Source: Hydrogenovibrio marinus
GTDB taxonomy: Bacteria > Pseudomonadota > Gammaproteobacteria > Thiomicrospirales > Thiomicrospiraceae
Direction of reading: 5' to 3'
NCBI RefSeq assembly: GCF_013340845.1
Contig: NZ_AP020335.1
Span: forward strand, 310,001-374,000
DNA length: 64,000 nt
Within the stretch, counting starts at the first letter, position 1, and each line of letters starts with the position of its first letter. Both the position numbers and the translations under genes were made by a program. Below are positions 54,686 to 64,000 of the stretch, in pieces. The notes under the pieces are model-generated. The model was given only the letters and a program-made list of their open reading frames with translations. It was not told where the DNA came from and searched no databases.

Positions 54686-55186
54686 ATGGCACTCAATATT
54701 GAAGGTAAGAAGGCTGTCGTTGAAGAAGTTTCAGCAATTATCGCTGAAGCGGGTTCAATCGTTGCAGCTGAATATCGTGGGTTGTCAGTAGCGCAATTAA
54801 CTGAACTTCGTGCAAAAGCTCGTACTGCAAACGTAAAAGTTCGTGTTGTTAAAAACACACTTGTTCGTCGTGCAGTACAAGGTACAAAGTTTGAAGACAT
54901 GGCTGATACTTTTGTTGGTCCATTGGTTTTTGCTTTTTCTGGTGAAGAACTAGGAAATGCAGCGCGTGTCTTTAAAGATTTTGCAAAGTCTAACGAAGCT
55001 TTGGTAGTCAAGTCTTTGTCGATTGGTGAAGGTGTTATGGATGCCTCACAATTGTCGGCTGTTGCGGCTCTGCCTACTTACGATGAAGCAGTGGCGAAAC
55101 TTCTATTTGTTATGAAAGAGCCTGTTGCGAAATTGGCTCGCGCTTTGACTGCGGTCAAAGAACAAAAAGAAGCTGCTGCGGCATAA
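54686..55186 (+). CDS. rplJ: 50S ribosomal protein L10
   Basis: A 166-residue stalk base protein. ALNIEGKKAVVEEVSAIIAEAGSIVAAEYRGLSVAQLTELR and VVKNTLVRRAV are typical; the C-terminal helix ends KEQKEAAAA and binds L12 dimers. The start is ATG 54686 with GGAG upstream. Confidence 0.96.
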   Translation: MALNIEGKKAVVEEVSAIIAEAGSIVAAEYRGLSVAQLTELRAKARTANVKVRVVKNTLVRRAVQGTKFEDMADTFVGPLVFAFSGEELGNAARVFKDFAKSNEALVVKSLSIGEGVMDASQLSAVAALPTYDEAVAKLLFVMKEPVAKLARALTAVKEQKEAAAA

Positions 55187-55214
55187 GTAAAAACATAATT
55201 TAAGGAATATTAAA

Positions 55215-55589
55215 ATGGCAATTACAAAAGAAGATATTTTAGAAGCCGTTGCAAACATGTCAGTAATGGAAGTTGTTGAACTTGTTAGCGCAATGGAAGA
55301 GAAGTTTGGTGTTTCAGCTGCGGCTATGGTTGCTGCTGGTCCTGCTGGTGATGCAGGTGCAGGTGCTGGTGAAGAGAAAACTGAATTTGACGTTGTTCTT
55401 ACTGGCGCTGGTGACAACAAGGTTGCTGCGATCAAAGCTGTTCGTGGTGCAACTGGCCTTGGTCTTAAAGAAGCGAAAGAAGCGGTTGAATCTGCTCCAT
55501 TCACTCTTAAAGAAGGTGTTTCTAAAGCTGAAGCCGAAGCTATGGCTAACGAGCTTAAAGAAGCTGGTATTCAAGTCGAAGTTAAGTAA
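55215..55589 (+). CDS. rplL: 50S ribosomal protein L7/L12
   Basis: A 124-residue stalk protein. An N-terminal dimerisation part ([35 protein letters not shown]), an Ala/Gly-rich hinge and the C-terminal domain [39 protein letters not shown] are complete. TAAGGAA precedes the ATG. Followed by an attenuator and rpoB. Confidence 0.97.
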   Translation: MAITKEDILEAVANMSVMEVVELVSAMEEKFGVSAAAMVAAGPAGDAGAGAGEEKTEFDVVLTGAGDNKVAAIKAVRGATGLGLKEAKEAVESAPFTLKEGVSKAEAEAMANELKEAGIQVEVK

Positions 55590-55622
55590 TTACTTAATTA
55601 TATCGGCTGAAAAGCGACAAAT

Positions 55623-55649
55623 GGCTGGCGTATTTTGCGTCGGCCTTTT
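55623..55649 (+). terminator. Attenuator between rplL and rpoB
   Basis: GGCTGGCG (55623-55630) pairs with CGTCGGCC (55638-55645) with two G-T wobbles and a seven-base loop, then only four T. A partial terminator here matches the known drop in transcription between rplL and rpoB in E. coli; the effect here is inferred. Confidence 0.6.
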
Positions 55650-55774
55650 GCCGTTTTAAGTAGTGTGTAAAAGTGTGAGTAATAGCAAAGTTGTTATTAG
55701 CGCTGTTTTTACAGTTTTATGCATTTTTGGAAAACGCAAAGTTTTCGTAATTTCATAATAGGACGGGGAAATTA

Positions 55775-58700
55775 ATGGCCTATTCTTTAACTGAAAAGAA
55801 ACGTATCCGTAAAGATTTTTCAACTCGTGCTTCAATTCTTGAAGTTCCCTACCTCTTGTCTTTGCAAAAAGAATCATTCAAAGAGTTTTTGCAAATTGAC
55901 AAGAAGCCTCTAGAGAGAGAAATGATGGGATTGCACGCAGCATTCTCATCTGTTTTTCCAATCAATGGTGTTGCTGGTACAGCTGATCTTGAGTATGTTA
56001 GCTACACCATGGGGCAGCCAGAATTTGATGTTAAAGAGTGTAAGCAACGTGGCGTGACTTTTTCTTCACCACTTCGAGTGAAGATGCGTTTGGTGTTGTT
56101 TGATAAGGACGCGCCTGCGGGCAAGCGTCCTGTTAAAGATGTTAAAGAGCAAGAAGTTTATCTTGGTGACATTCCTTTGATGACAGAAAATGGTACTTTC
56201 GTTATTAATGGAACTGAGCGTGTTATCGTTACTCAATTACACCGTTCCCCAGGTGTAATTTTTGATAGTGACCGTGGAAAGTCTCATTCATCAGGTAAGG
56301 TGTTGTTCAACGCTAGAATTATCCCTTATCGTGGTTCTTGGTTGGATTTTGAGTTCGATCATAATGACTGTGTATTCGTTCGTATTGATAGAAGAAGAAA
56401 GTTACCTGTTTCAGTTATCCTTCGTGCGATGGGTTACAACAATGAACAAATCTTAGATGAGTTTTTTAATCATACCGAATTTGCGGTTAAAAACGGCAAA
56501 TTTGTAATGACTATTGTTCCAGAACAGTTGAAAGGTCAAACAGCTGTATTTGATATTGTTTCTGGCGATGAAGTGCTAGTTAAAGCAGGTGGCAAGATCA
56601 CTGCGCGTACAATCAAGCAAATCAAAGACGCTAAGCTGAAAACATTTGACGTTCCTGAAGACTTTGTTCTTGGAAAAGTTCTTTCTTCGGGCATTATGGA
56701 TGAGACAACAGGTGAACTTGTTGCCAAAACAAATGAAGTTATTACTGCGGACTTAATTGAATCTTTCAAAGCAATGAAAGGTTTGACCTTCAAGACAATT
56801 TTTGTTGATGAGTTGGAGAATGGTTCTTATATTTCCGATACTTTGAATCTTGATACAACAACGTCTCAGTTGGAAGCTCAAATCGAAATTTATAGAATGA
56901 TGCGCCCTGGTGAGCCACCAACAAAAGAGTCATCAGAAGCATTGTTTAATAGCCTTTTCTTTGACGAGTCTCGCTATGACTTGTCTTCAGTTGGACGTAT
57001 GAAGTTGAATCGTCGTTTAGGTCGTGCTGAAAATGAAGGTAGCCCTGTTCTTGAGCCTCAAGATGTTACTGATGTTGTTCGCGAGTTGTTGGCTATCCGT
57101 AATGGTCAAAGCACAGTTGATGATATCGATACACTGGGTAACAGACGTATTCGTGCTGTTGGTGAAATGGCAGAAAACGCATTCCGCGTTGGTTTGGTTC
57201 GTGTTGAAAGAGCTGTTAAAGAGCGTTTGAATAACGCTGAATCTGAAGGTTTGATGCCACAAGATTTGATTAACGCTAAACCAGTTTCTGCTGCTATCAA
57301 AGAATTCTTTGGTTCTAGCCAATTGTCACAGTTTATGGATCAGGTTAACCCGTTGTCAGAAATTACGCACAAGCGTCGTGTTTCTGCATTGGGGCCAGGC
57401 GGTTTGACGCGTGAGCGTGCTGGATTTGAGGTGCGTGACGTTCATCCAACGCATTACGGTCGTGTTTGTCCTATCGAAACGCCCGAAGGTCCAAACATCG
57501 GTCTAATCAACACTTTAGCCATTTATGCTAAAACGAATAAGTATGGTTTCTTAGAGACACCTTATCGTAAGGTTGTTGATGGTAAGGTTACTGATGAAGT
57601 TGAATATGTTTCTGCAATTGATGAAGCACAGTTTGTAATCGCTCAGGCGAGTGCTGAACTAGATGAAGAAGGTCGCTTTGTTGATGATTTGATTTCTGCA
57701 AGACATCAAAATGAGTTTACGTTATCTAACTCATCGGACATCAACTATATGGACGTTTCTCCAAAACAGATCGTATCTGTTGCGGCTTCTTTGATTCCTT
57801 TCCTTGAGCACGATGATGCTAACCGTGCATTGATGGGGTCGAACATGCAACGTCAGGCAGTTCCAACGCTAAGAGCAGAGAAGCCTTTGGTTGGTACTGG
57901 TATCGAGAAAACTGTTGCGATTGACTCTGGTGTAACTGTTGTTGCTGAGCGTGGTGGTGAAGTAGTGTCTTCAGATTCTGCACGTATTGTTGTACGTGTG
58001 AACCAAGATGAGATTGCTGAAGGTGAATCTGGTGTTGATATCTATAACCTGATCAAGTACCAGCGTTCTAACCAAAATACGTGTATTAACCAAAAGCCTA
58101 TCGTTAAGGCTGGTGAATTGGTTTCACGTGGTGATGTGTTGGCTGATGGTCCATCAACAGATTTGGGCGAGTTGGCGATTGGTCAAAATATGCGTATCGC
58201 GTTTATGCCATGGAACGGTTACAACTTTGAAGATTCGATTCTGGTTTCAGAGCGCGTAGTTCAAGAGGATCGTTACACAACGATTCATATTGAAGAGCTA
58301 ACCTGTTTGGCTCGTGATACTAAGCTTGGGCCTGAAGAAATTACAGCGGATATTCCAAACGTTGGTGAAGCTGCGCTTTCAAGATTGGATGAGTGCGGTA
58401 TTGTTTATGTTGGTGCTGAAGTTAAGCAAGGGGATATTCTTGTTGGGAAGGTGACACCTAAAGGTGAAACACAGTTAACACCAGAAGAAAAACTGTTGCG
58501 TGCAATTTTCGGTGAGAAAGCATCTGATGTTAAAGACACTTCTTTGCGTGTAGGTAAAGGGGTTGAAGGGACTGTTATCGATGTTCAGGTCTTTACTCGT
58601 GAAGGCGTGAAGAAAGATGCGCGCTCGCTGGCTATCCAAGAAGAAGAGTTGCAAAAAGTCCGTAAGGATATTGATGAGCAATACAACATTCTTGAAGCAG

Positions 58701-59833
58701 ATACTTTGGCTCGTGTAAAAGTAATGCTTGAAGGTCAGACGCTTGCGAATGGTAAAAAGTTAACAGCGGCTTCATTGGATGAAATGGAACCGGTTAAATG
58801 GTTTGGTTTGAATGTTAAAAATGAAGATTTAGCGCTTCAACTTGAAGGGCTTGAAAAGCAGTTGGCAGCTAAGAAAGCTGAGTTCAACGCAGCATTTGAA
58901 GAGAAGAAAAAGAAATTGACTCAAGGTGATGATCTTCAGCCAGGTGTTTCTAAGATGGTTAAGGTTTATGTTGCTGTTAAGCGTCGTATTCAGCCTGGTG
59001 ATAAGATGGCTGGTCGCCATGGTAACAAAGGTGTCATCTCACGTATCTGCCCAGTTGAAGATATGCCATATGACGAGACCGGAAGACCTGTTGATATCTG
59101 TTTGAACCCTCTTGGGGTTCCATCACGTATGAACGTTGGTCAGATTTTGGAAACGCATCTTGGGCTTGCAGCTGAAGGTCTTGGAACCAAGATTAATGCG
59201 ATGCTACAGCAGCAGGCAGATATCAAAGAATTGAAAGCTTTCTTGCATAAGATTTATAACGAAACTCAGGGGCAATCAGTAGACTTTGATAGCTTGTCTG
59301 ACGCTGAAATTACTGAGTTAGCAATGAATCTTAGAAAAGGTGTGCCAATGGCATCTCCAGTTTTTGATGGTGCTTCTGAGGGTCAGATTAAAGCGTTACT
59401 ACGCCTTGCTGATTTGCCAGAATCTGGACAAATGGTTTTGTTTGACGGTGTGACTGGTGAGCAGTTTGATAGACCAGTTACTGTTGGTTACATGTACTAT
59501 CTGAAGTTGAACCATTTGGTTGACGATAAGATGCATGCACGTTCAACGGGTCCATACAGCTTGGTTACGCAGCAGCCATTGGGTGGTAAAGCTCAGTTTG
59601 GTGGGCAACGTTTTGGTGAGATGGAAGTATGGGCACTTGAAGCATATGGTGCTGCTTTCACGTTGCAAGAAATGTTGACAGTTAAGTCAGATGATTTGAA
59701 TGGACGTACCAGAATGTATAAAAACATTGTGGATGGCAATGAGTATATGGAGCCAGGTATCCCTGAATCCTTTAGCGTATTGCGTAAAGAAATTCGTGCA
59801 TTGGGTATTGATATTGAGTTGGAGCAAGAATAA
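55775..59833 (+). CDS. rpoB: DNA-directed RNA polymerase beta subunit
   Basis: A 1352-residue core polymerase subunit. The rifampicin pocket reads [19 protein letters not shown] and then [14 protein letters not shown], with the drug-contact Asp, His and Ser of sensitive enzymes kept and Val in place of the Asn at E. coli 518-519. [15 protein letters not shown] and the C-terminal [26 protein letters not shown] are the catalytic and anchor motifs. The ATG has ACGGGGA upstream. Its stop shares a base with the rpoC start. Confidence 0.98.
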   Translation: MAYSLTEKKRIRKDFSTRASILEVPYLLSLQKESFKEFLQIDKKPLEREMMGLHAAFSSVFPINGVAGTADLEYVSYTMGQPEFDVKECKQRGVTFSSPLRVKMRLVLFDKDAPAGKRPVKDVKEQEVYLGDIPLMTENGTFVINGTERVIVTQLHRSPGVIFDSDRGKSHSSGKVLFNARIIPYRGSWLDFEFDHNDCVFVRIDRRRKLPVSVILRAMGYNNEQILDEFFNHTEFAVKNGKFVMTIVPEQLKGQTAVFDIVSGDEVLVKAGGKITARTIKQIKDAKLKTFDVPEDFVLGKVLSSGIMDETTGELVAKTNEVITADLIESFKAMKGLTFKTIFVDELENGSYISDTLNLDTTTSQLEAQIEIYRMMRPGEPPTKESSEALFNSLFFDESRYDLSSVGRMKLNRRLGRAENEGSPVLEPQDVTDVVRELLAIRNGQSTVDDIDTLGNRRIRAVGEMAENAFRVGLVRVERAVKERLNNAESEGLMPQDLINAKPVSAAIKEFFGSSQLSQFMDQVNPLSEITHKRRVSALGPGGLTRERAGFEVRDVHPTHYGRVCPIETPEGPNIGLINTLAIYAKTNKYGFLETPYRKVVDGKVTDEVEYVSAIDEAQFVIAQASAELDEEGRFVDDLISARHQNEFTLSNSSDINYMDVSPKQIVSVAASLIPFLEHDDANRALMGSNMQRQAVPTLRAEKPLVGTGIEKTVAIDSGVTVVAERGGEVVSSDSARIVVRVNQDEIAEGESGVDIYNLIKYQRSNQNTCINQKPIVKAGELVSRGDVLADGPSTDLGELAIGQNMRIAFMPWNGYNFEDSILVSERVVQEDRYTTIHIEELTCLARDTKLGPEEITADIPNVGEAALSRLDECGIVYVGAEVKQGDILVGKVTPKGETQLTPEEKLLRAIFGEKASDVKDTSLRVGKGVEGTVIDVQVFTREGVKKDARSLAIQEEELQKVRKDIDEQYNILEADTLARVKVMLEGQTLANGKKLTAASLDEMEPVKWFGLNVKNEDLALQLEGLEKQLAAKKAEFNAAFEEKKKKLTQGDDLQPGVSKMVKVYVAVKRRIQPGDKMAGRHGNKGVISRICPVEDMPYDETGRPVDICLNPLGVPSRMNVGQILETHLGLAAEGLGTKINAMLQQQADIKELKAFLHKIYNETQGQSVDFDSLSDAEITELAMNLRKGVPMASPVFDGASEGQIKALLRLADLPESGQMVLFDGVTGEQFDRPVTVGYMYYLKLNHLVDDKMHARSTGPYSLVTQQPLGGKAQFGGQRFGEMEVWALEAYGAAFTLQEMLTVKSDDLNGRTRMYKNIVDGNEYMEPGIPESFSVLRKEIRALGIDIELEQE

Positions 59834-62800
59834 TGAAAGATTTATTAGGTTTTCTAAAAAAACAAAATGTATCGAATGAGTTCGATACGATTAAGGTATC
59901 TCTTGCTTCTCCTGAGAAAATTCGTTCATGGTCTTATGGTGAGGTTAAAAAGCCTGAAACCATTAACTATAGAACTTTCAAACCAGAAAGAGATGGTTTG
60001 TTCTGTGCCAAAATTTTTGGTCCAATCCGTGATTACGAATGCTTGTGTGGTAAGTACAAGCGCTTAAAACACAGAGGCGTTATCTGTGAAAAATGTGGTG
60101 TTGAAGTGACACAATCAAAAGTGCGCCGTGAAAGAATGGGGCACATTGATTTGGCAACTTCTGTTGCGCACATCTGGTTCCTGAAATCCCTTCCATCGCG
60201 TATCGGCTTGATGCTTGATATGACATTGAAAGAAATCGAAGCAGTTCTTTACTTCGAAGCTTTCATGGTTGTTGATCCAGGCTTGACGCCACTTGAACCA
60301 TGGCAGTTGTTGAGTGAAGAAGAATACTTGGATGCAATGGATGAGTATGGTGATGAGTTTGAAGCACAAATGGGTGCCGAAGCTATCAAGAAAATGCTTC
60401 AATCTATTGATTTGACTGCTGAAGCGGCCAAGCTTAGAGAAGAAATGGAAGCAACTAGCTCAGAGACTAAGCAGAAGAAAATTTCTAAGCGTTTGAAGTT
60501 AATTGAATCATTTTTACAATCAGGAAACCGTCCTGAATGGATGATTTTGGATGTATTACCAGTTCTTCCTCCTGAGTTGAGACCTCTGGTTCCTCTAGAT
60601 GGTGGGCGCTTTGCAACTTCAGACTTAAACGATTTGTATCGTCGTGTTATTAACCGTAACAATCGTTTAAAGAGACTGTTGGATTTGATGGCACCGGATA
60701 TTATCGTTCGTAACGAAAAGCGTATGCTTCAAGAATCGGTTGATTCATTGTTGGATAACGGTCGTCGCGGTCGTGCCGTAACTGGTACAAACAAGCGTCA
60801 GCTGAAATCCCTTGCGGACATGATTAAAGGTAAGCAAGGTCGTTTCAGACAAAACCTACTTGGTAAGCGTGTTGACTATTCTGGTCGTTCTGTAATTGTT
60901 GTTGGTCCTACTTTGAGGTTGCATCAGTGCGGTTTGCCGAAAAAGATGGCGCTAGAGTTATTTAAGCCATTCATTTTCAGCAAGTTACAAAAGCGTGGAT
61001 TGGCTTCAACGATTAAAGCGGCTAAGAAAATGGTTGACCAAGGGTTGCCAGAAGTTTGGGATGTTTTGGATGAAGTTATTCGTGAGCATCCTGTACTGCT
61101 TAACCGTGCTCCAACATTGCATAGACTTGGTATCCAAGCGTTTGAACCGGTACTGATTGAAGGTAAGGCAATCAACTTGCATCCATTGGTGTGTTCGGCA
61201 TTTAATGCTGACTTCGACGGGGATCAAATGGCGGTGCACGTACCCCTATCTTTGGAAGCCCAGTTGGAGGCTAGAACGTTGATGATGTCTACCAATAACT
61301 TGCTTTCACCTGCGAACGGTGATCCTATCATCGTACCTTCTCAAGACGTTGTATTGGGTCTTTACTACATTACTCGTGAGGCGGTGAATGCAATAGGTGA
61401 AGGTAAAGCTTTCTCAAGTTGGCCAGAAGTTCAGCGTGCATTGGATGCAAAGGTAGTGCATTTGCATACTCGCATTAAGCTTAAATTAGAGCAAATTGTG
61501 GTTGATGATGCGGGTGTGGAGTCTGTTAAGAAGGGTATTATTGATACGACAGTTGGTCGCGCATTGTTGCTAAGAATTCTTCCTAAAGGATTGAGTTTTG
61601 ATTTATTGAACTTGAACCTGACCAAGAAGAATATTTCCAATGCATTGAATGCTTGCTATCGTATTTTGGGTCCAAAAGAAACGGTTATCTTTGCTGACCA
61701 GTTGATGTATGCAGGCTTTAAATGGTCAACGCTAGCCGGTCTGTCTTTCTGTTCGGATGATATGTTGATTCCTGATGCGAAATCAGAAATTATTGCAAGA
61801 GCTGAAGCTCAGGTTGCAGAGATCCAAAACCAATTCTCTCAAGGTTTGGTAACCGAGGGTGAGCGTTATAACAAAGTTGTTGATATTTGGTCTCATACGA
61901 ATGAATTGGTAACCAAGTCGATGATGGATGAACTGCAATACGAGTCTGTTATTGATGCTGATGGTAAAGAAGTTCAGCAAACATCGTTTAACTCAGTTTA
62001 TATGATGGCTGATTCCGGGGCTCGTGGTTCCGTAGCTCAGATGCGTCAATTGGGTGGTATGCGTGGATTGATGGCGAAACCTGACGGATCTATCATTGAA
62101 ACACCGATTACAGCGAACTTCCGTGAAGGCCTAAACGTACTTCAGTACTTCATTTCTACGCATGGTGCTCGTAAAGGGTTGGCTGATACAGCCTTGAAAA
62201 CTGCAAACTCTGGTTACCTGACTCGCCGCTTGGTTGATGTTGCTCAGGATGTAGTGGTAACAGAAAACGATTGCGGTACTGGAGCTGGTATTGTGATGAC
62301 TTCACACGTAGAAGGTGGTGAAGTTGTTGAGGAATTGAAAGATCGTATCTTGGGTCGTGTTGTTTCAGAAGATGTTATTTCGCCAAATGGCCAGGTCATT
62401 GTTGAAAAGGGAACTTTGTTAACAGAGAGGCTGGTTAATCAGATTGACGAGTCTGGTGTGGATTCAGTTATGGTGCGTTCAACCATTACATGTCAGACCA
62501 AATTTGGTATCTGTCAACAGTGCTACGGTCGTGATTTGGCGAGAGGTCACTTGGTGAATTTGGGTGAGGCTGTTGGTGTAATGGCTGCACAATCAATCGG
62601 TGAGCCGGGTACTCAGCTAACAATGCGTACCTTCCACATCGGTGGTACGGCATCTGCTGCTGCAGCGCAAAGCCAAATTGATGTGAAGCATAGTGGGAAA
62701 GTTAAGTTTGCGAACTTAAAAACAGTTACAAACTCAGAGAAACAGTTGATCGTAACCTCTCGTTCAGGTGAAGTTTCTGTATTGGATGATATGGGAAGAG

Positions 62801-64000
62801 AGAAAGAACGTTATAAGATTTCTTATGGTTCTGTGTTGAATGTTAAAGATGGTGCTTCAGTTAGCTCTGGCGATGTTTTGGCGACTTGGGATGCACATAC
62901 TCACCCGGTTATTACAGAAGCTGAAGGTACTGTTCAGTTTGGTAACTTTGAAGGAACAGTAGAAGAGCATACTGATGAGTTGACAGGTTTAACAACTCAT
63001 GTTGTTAAGGGTGCCAAAGATAGAGCGTTGGCTTCAAAAGAAGCTAGACCATACATTCAGTTGGTGGATAAGAAAGGTGAGCCTGCGTTCTTCCCTGGGA
63101 CGCAAACTCCAGCAATGTATTACCTGCCGGAGAACTCTATCATTGTTGTTTCTCAAGGAGATGAGATTGGTGCCGGTGATACCTTGGCGAGAATTCCACA
63201 AGAGTCATCTAAAACCAAGGACATTACCGGGGGTCTACCTCGAGTTGCTGACTTGTTTGAAGCTCGTCAACCAAAAGAGCCAGCTATTATGGCTGAGGTT
63301 TCTGGTGTGGTTAGCTTTGGTAAGGAAACTAAAGGTAAGCAACGCCTGATAATCACTGAAGATTCTGGTGAACAGCATGAAACCCTGATTCCAAAATGGA
63401 GAACGGTTGATGTATTCGAAGGTGAGCGTGTTGAGCGAGGTGACGTAGTTGCTGATGGTAATCCAAACCCTCATGATATTTTGAGGCTACTTGGAGTAGA
63501 GAAGTTGACTCAATATATTGTTGATGAAGTTCAAGATGTTTACCGTCTGCAAGGTGTGCGTATCAATGATAAGCATATTGAAACAGTGGTTCGTCAAATG
63601 CTTCGTAAGGTTGAGATTTCAACAGCCGGAGATACTAATCTGATTCCTGGTGAACAGGTTGAGTATGCGCGCGTTCTTGAATTAAATGAGCAAGCTAGAG
63701 AAGAAGGCAAGGTTGACGCTACTTTCCAACGTGTGCTGCTTGGTATTACAAAAGCATCCTTGGCAACAGAATCATTTATTTCTGCGGCGTCCTTCCAGGA
63801 AACGACTCGTGTACTAACTGAAGCTGCGGTAAGTGGTAAAGTTGATAAGCTGGTCGGCTTGAAAGAAAACGTCATTGTTGGTCGTTTGATTCCTGCTGGT
63901 ACAGGTTTTGCCTACCACCAAGCAAGAAGATTGGCTAACGAAAAAACACAAAGAGAGTTGTCTGTATTTATGGAGTCTACAACGGAAGAAGAAGTTGTTG
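59833..64000 (+). CDS. rpoC: DNA-directed RNA polymerase beta' subunit, 3' end outside window
   Basis: The first 1389 codons are present; E. coli RpoC has 1407, so only about 20 residues are missing. The N-terminal zinc site is [20 protein letters not shown], the catalytic magnesium motif [15 protein letters not shown], the trigger-loop region [15 protein letters not shown], and the second zinc site has cysteines at [19 protein letters not shown]. The ATG overlaps the last A of the rpoB stop (TAATG), giving coupled translation. Confidence 0.98.
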   Translation, partial: MKDLLGFLKKQNVSNEFDTIKVSLASPEKIRSWSYGEVKKPETINYRTFKPERDGLFCAKIFGPIRDYECLCGKYKRLKHRGVICEKCGVEVTQSKVRRERMGHIDLATSVAHIWFLKSLPSRIGLMLDMTLKEIEAVLYFEAFMVVDPGLTPLEPWQLLSEEEYLDAMDEYGDEFEAQMGAEAIKKMLQSIDLTAEAAKLREEMEATSSETKQKKISKRLKLIESFLQSGNRPEWMILDVLPVLPPELRPLVPLDGGRFATSDLNDLYRRVINRNNRLKRLLDLMAPDIIVRNEKRMLQESVDSLLDNGRRGRAVTGTNKRQLKSLADMIKGKQGRFRQNLLGKRVDYSGRSVIVVGPTLRLHQCGLPKKMALELFKPFIFSKLQKRGLASTIKAAKKMVDQGLPEVWDVLDEVIREHPVLLNRAPTLHRLGIQAFEPVLIEGKAINLHPLVCSAFNADFDGDQMAVHVPLSLEAQLEARTLMMSTNNLLSPANGDPIIVPSQDVVLGLYYITREAVNAIGEGKAFSSWPEVQRALDAKVVHLHTRIKLKLEQIVVDDAGVESVKKGIIDTTVGRALLLRILPKGLSFDLLNLNLTKKNISNALNACYRILGPKETVIFADQLMYAGFKWSTLAGLSFCSDDMLIPDAKSEIIARAEAQVAEIQNQFSQGLVTEGERYNKVVDIWSHTNELVTKSMMDELQYESVIDADGKEVQQTSFNSVYMMADSGARGSVAQMRQLGGMRGLMAKPDGSIIETPITANFREGLNVLQYFISTHGARKGLADTALKTANSGYLTRRLVDVAQDVVVTENDCGTGAGIVMTSHVEGGEVVEELKDRILGRVVSEDVISPNGQVIVEKGTLLTERLVNQIDESGVDSVMVRSTITCQTKFGICQQCYGRDLARGHLVNLGEAVGVMAAQSIGEPGTQLTMRTFHIGGTASAAAAQSQIDVKHSGKVKFANLKTVTNSEKQLIVTSRSGEVSVLDDMGREKERYKISYGSVLNVKDGASVSSGDVLATWDAHTHPVITEAEGTVQFGNFEGTVEEHTDELTGLTTHVVKGAKDRALASKEARPYIQLVDKKGEPAFFPGTQTPAMYYLPENSIIVVSQGDEIGAGDTLARIPQESSKTKDITGGLPRVADLFEARQPKEPAIMAEVSGVVSFGKETKGKQRLIITEDSGEQHETLIPKWRTVDVFEGERVERGDVVADGNPNPHDILRLLGVEKLTQYIVDEVQDVYRLQGVRINDKHIETVVRQMLRKVEISTAGDTNLIPGEQVEYARVLELNEQAREEGKVDATFQRVLLGITKASLATESFISAASFQETTRVLTEAAVSGKVDKLVGLKENVIVGRLIPAGTGFAYHQARRLANEKTQRELSVFMESTTEEEVV

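Overview
The window looks like chromosomal core sequence of a gammaproteobacterial sulfur-oxidising chemolithoautotroph of the Thiomicrospira/Hydrogenovibrio type. This is an inference from the genes, not a database match. It rests on a Calvin-cycle/glycolysis cluster (transketolase, GAPDH, PGK, pyruvate kinase, class II aldolase, then ribulose-phosphate epimerase and phosphoglycolate phosphatase), the moderate-to-low G+C content, and the gammaproteobacterial order tRNA-Tyr/Gly/Thr-tuf-tRNA-Trp-secE-nusG-rplKAJL-rpoBC. I see no insertion sequence, prophage, CRISPR array or rRNA operon.

Layout. 1-9.8 kb: the 5' part of a Rep/UvrD helicase gene, an RsmC-like methyltransferase, CorA, two envelope proteins of unknown role, TruD, a membrane diguanylate cyclase, HisI, a DEDDh exonuclease and an NlpC/P60 lipoprotein. 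9.8-24.3 kb: thioredoxin-fold protein, MscS channel, orphan TetR regulator, Mn-type superoxide dismutase, YcgL, an NAD-binding epimerase-like protein, CCA-adding enzyme, FieF, a DUF3365 c-type cytochrome, an RND efflux pair and a rhodanese. 24.6-31.9 kb: tkt-gap-pgk-pyk-fba, the carbon-fixation backbone, with independent terminators and palindromic operator-like sites before tkt, pgk and fba. 32.1-34.3 kb (minus): bioD, purC and a PsiE-like protein. 34.4-41.6 kb: rpe-gph and trpEGDC with an unusual TrpB-like gene. 41.9-45.7 kb: speD-speE-ornithine decarboxylase (spermidine synthesis), OsmC and a methyltransferase. 45.7-48.3 kb (minus): a small membrane protein, bioA and truC. 48.4-50.5 kb: a two-component pair followed by a frameshifted secreted HbpS/GlcG-like gene. 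50.6-64 kb: the tRNA/EF-Tu/secE/nusG/ribosomal protein/RNA polymerase block, cut off near the end of rpoC.

The most interesting unexplained signal is a 19-bp non-palindromic sequence, AAAATCTRCCAGGTTGGGG. It occurs six times, in both orientations and always outside genes, usually within a few to about twenty bases of a stop codon at the junction of two co-directional genes (nlpC/exonuclease, cca/fieF, purC/bioD, trpD/trpC, truC/bioA) and once upstream of the Tim44-like gene. It forms the ribosome-binding site of fieF, one arm of a hairpin between trpD and trpC, and a spurious N-terminal extension of bioA. Other points worth checking are a Trp-rich 41-codon ORF directly before trpE, a 47-codon ORF ending against speD, a kinase/regulator/HbpS-like locus with a degenerate kinase ATP site and a frameshift, and a promoter nested inside the tuf terminator.
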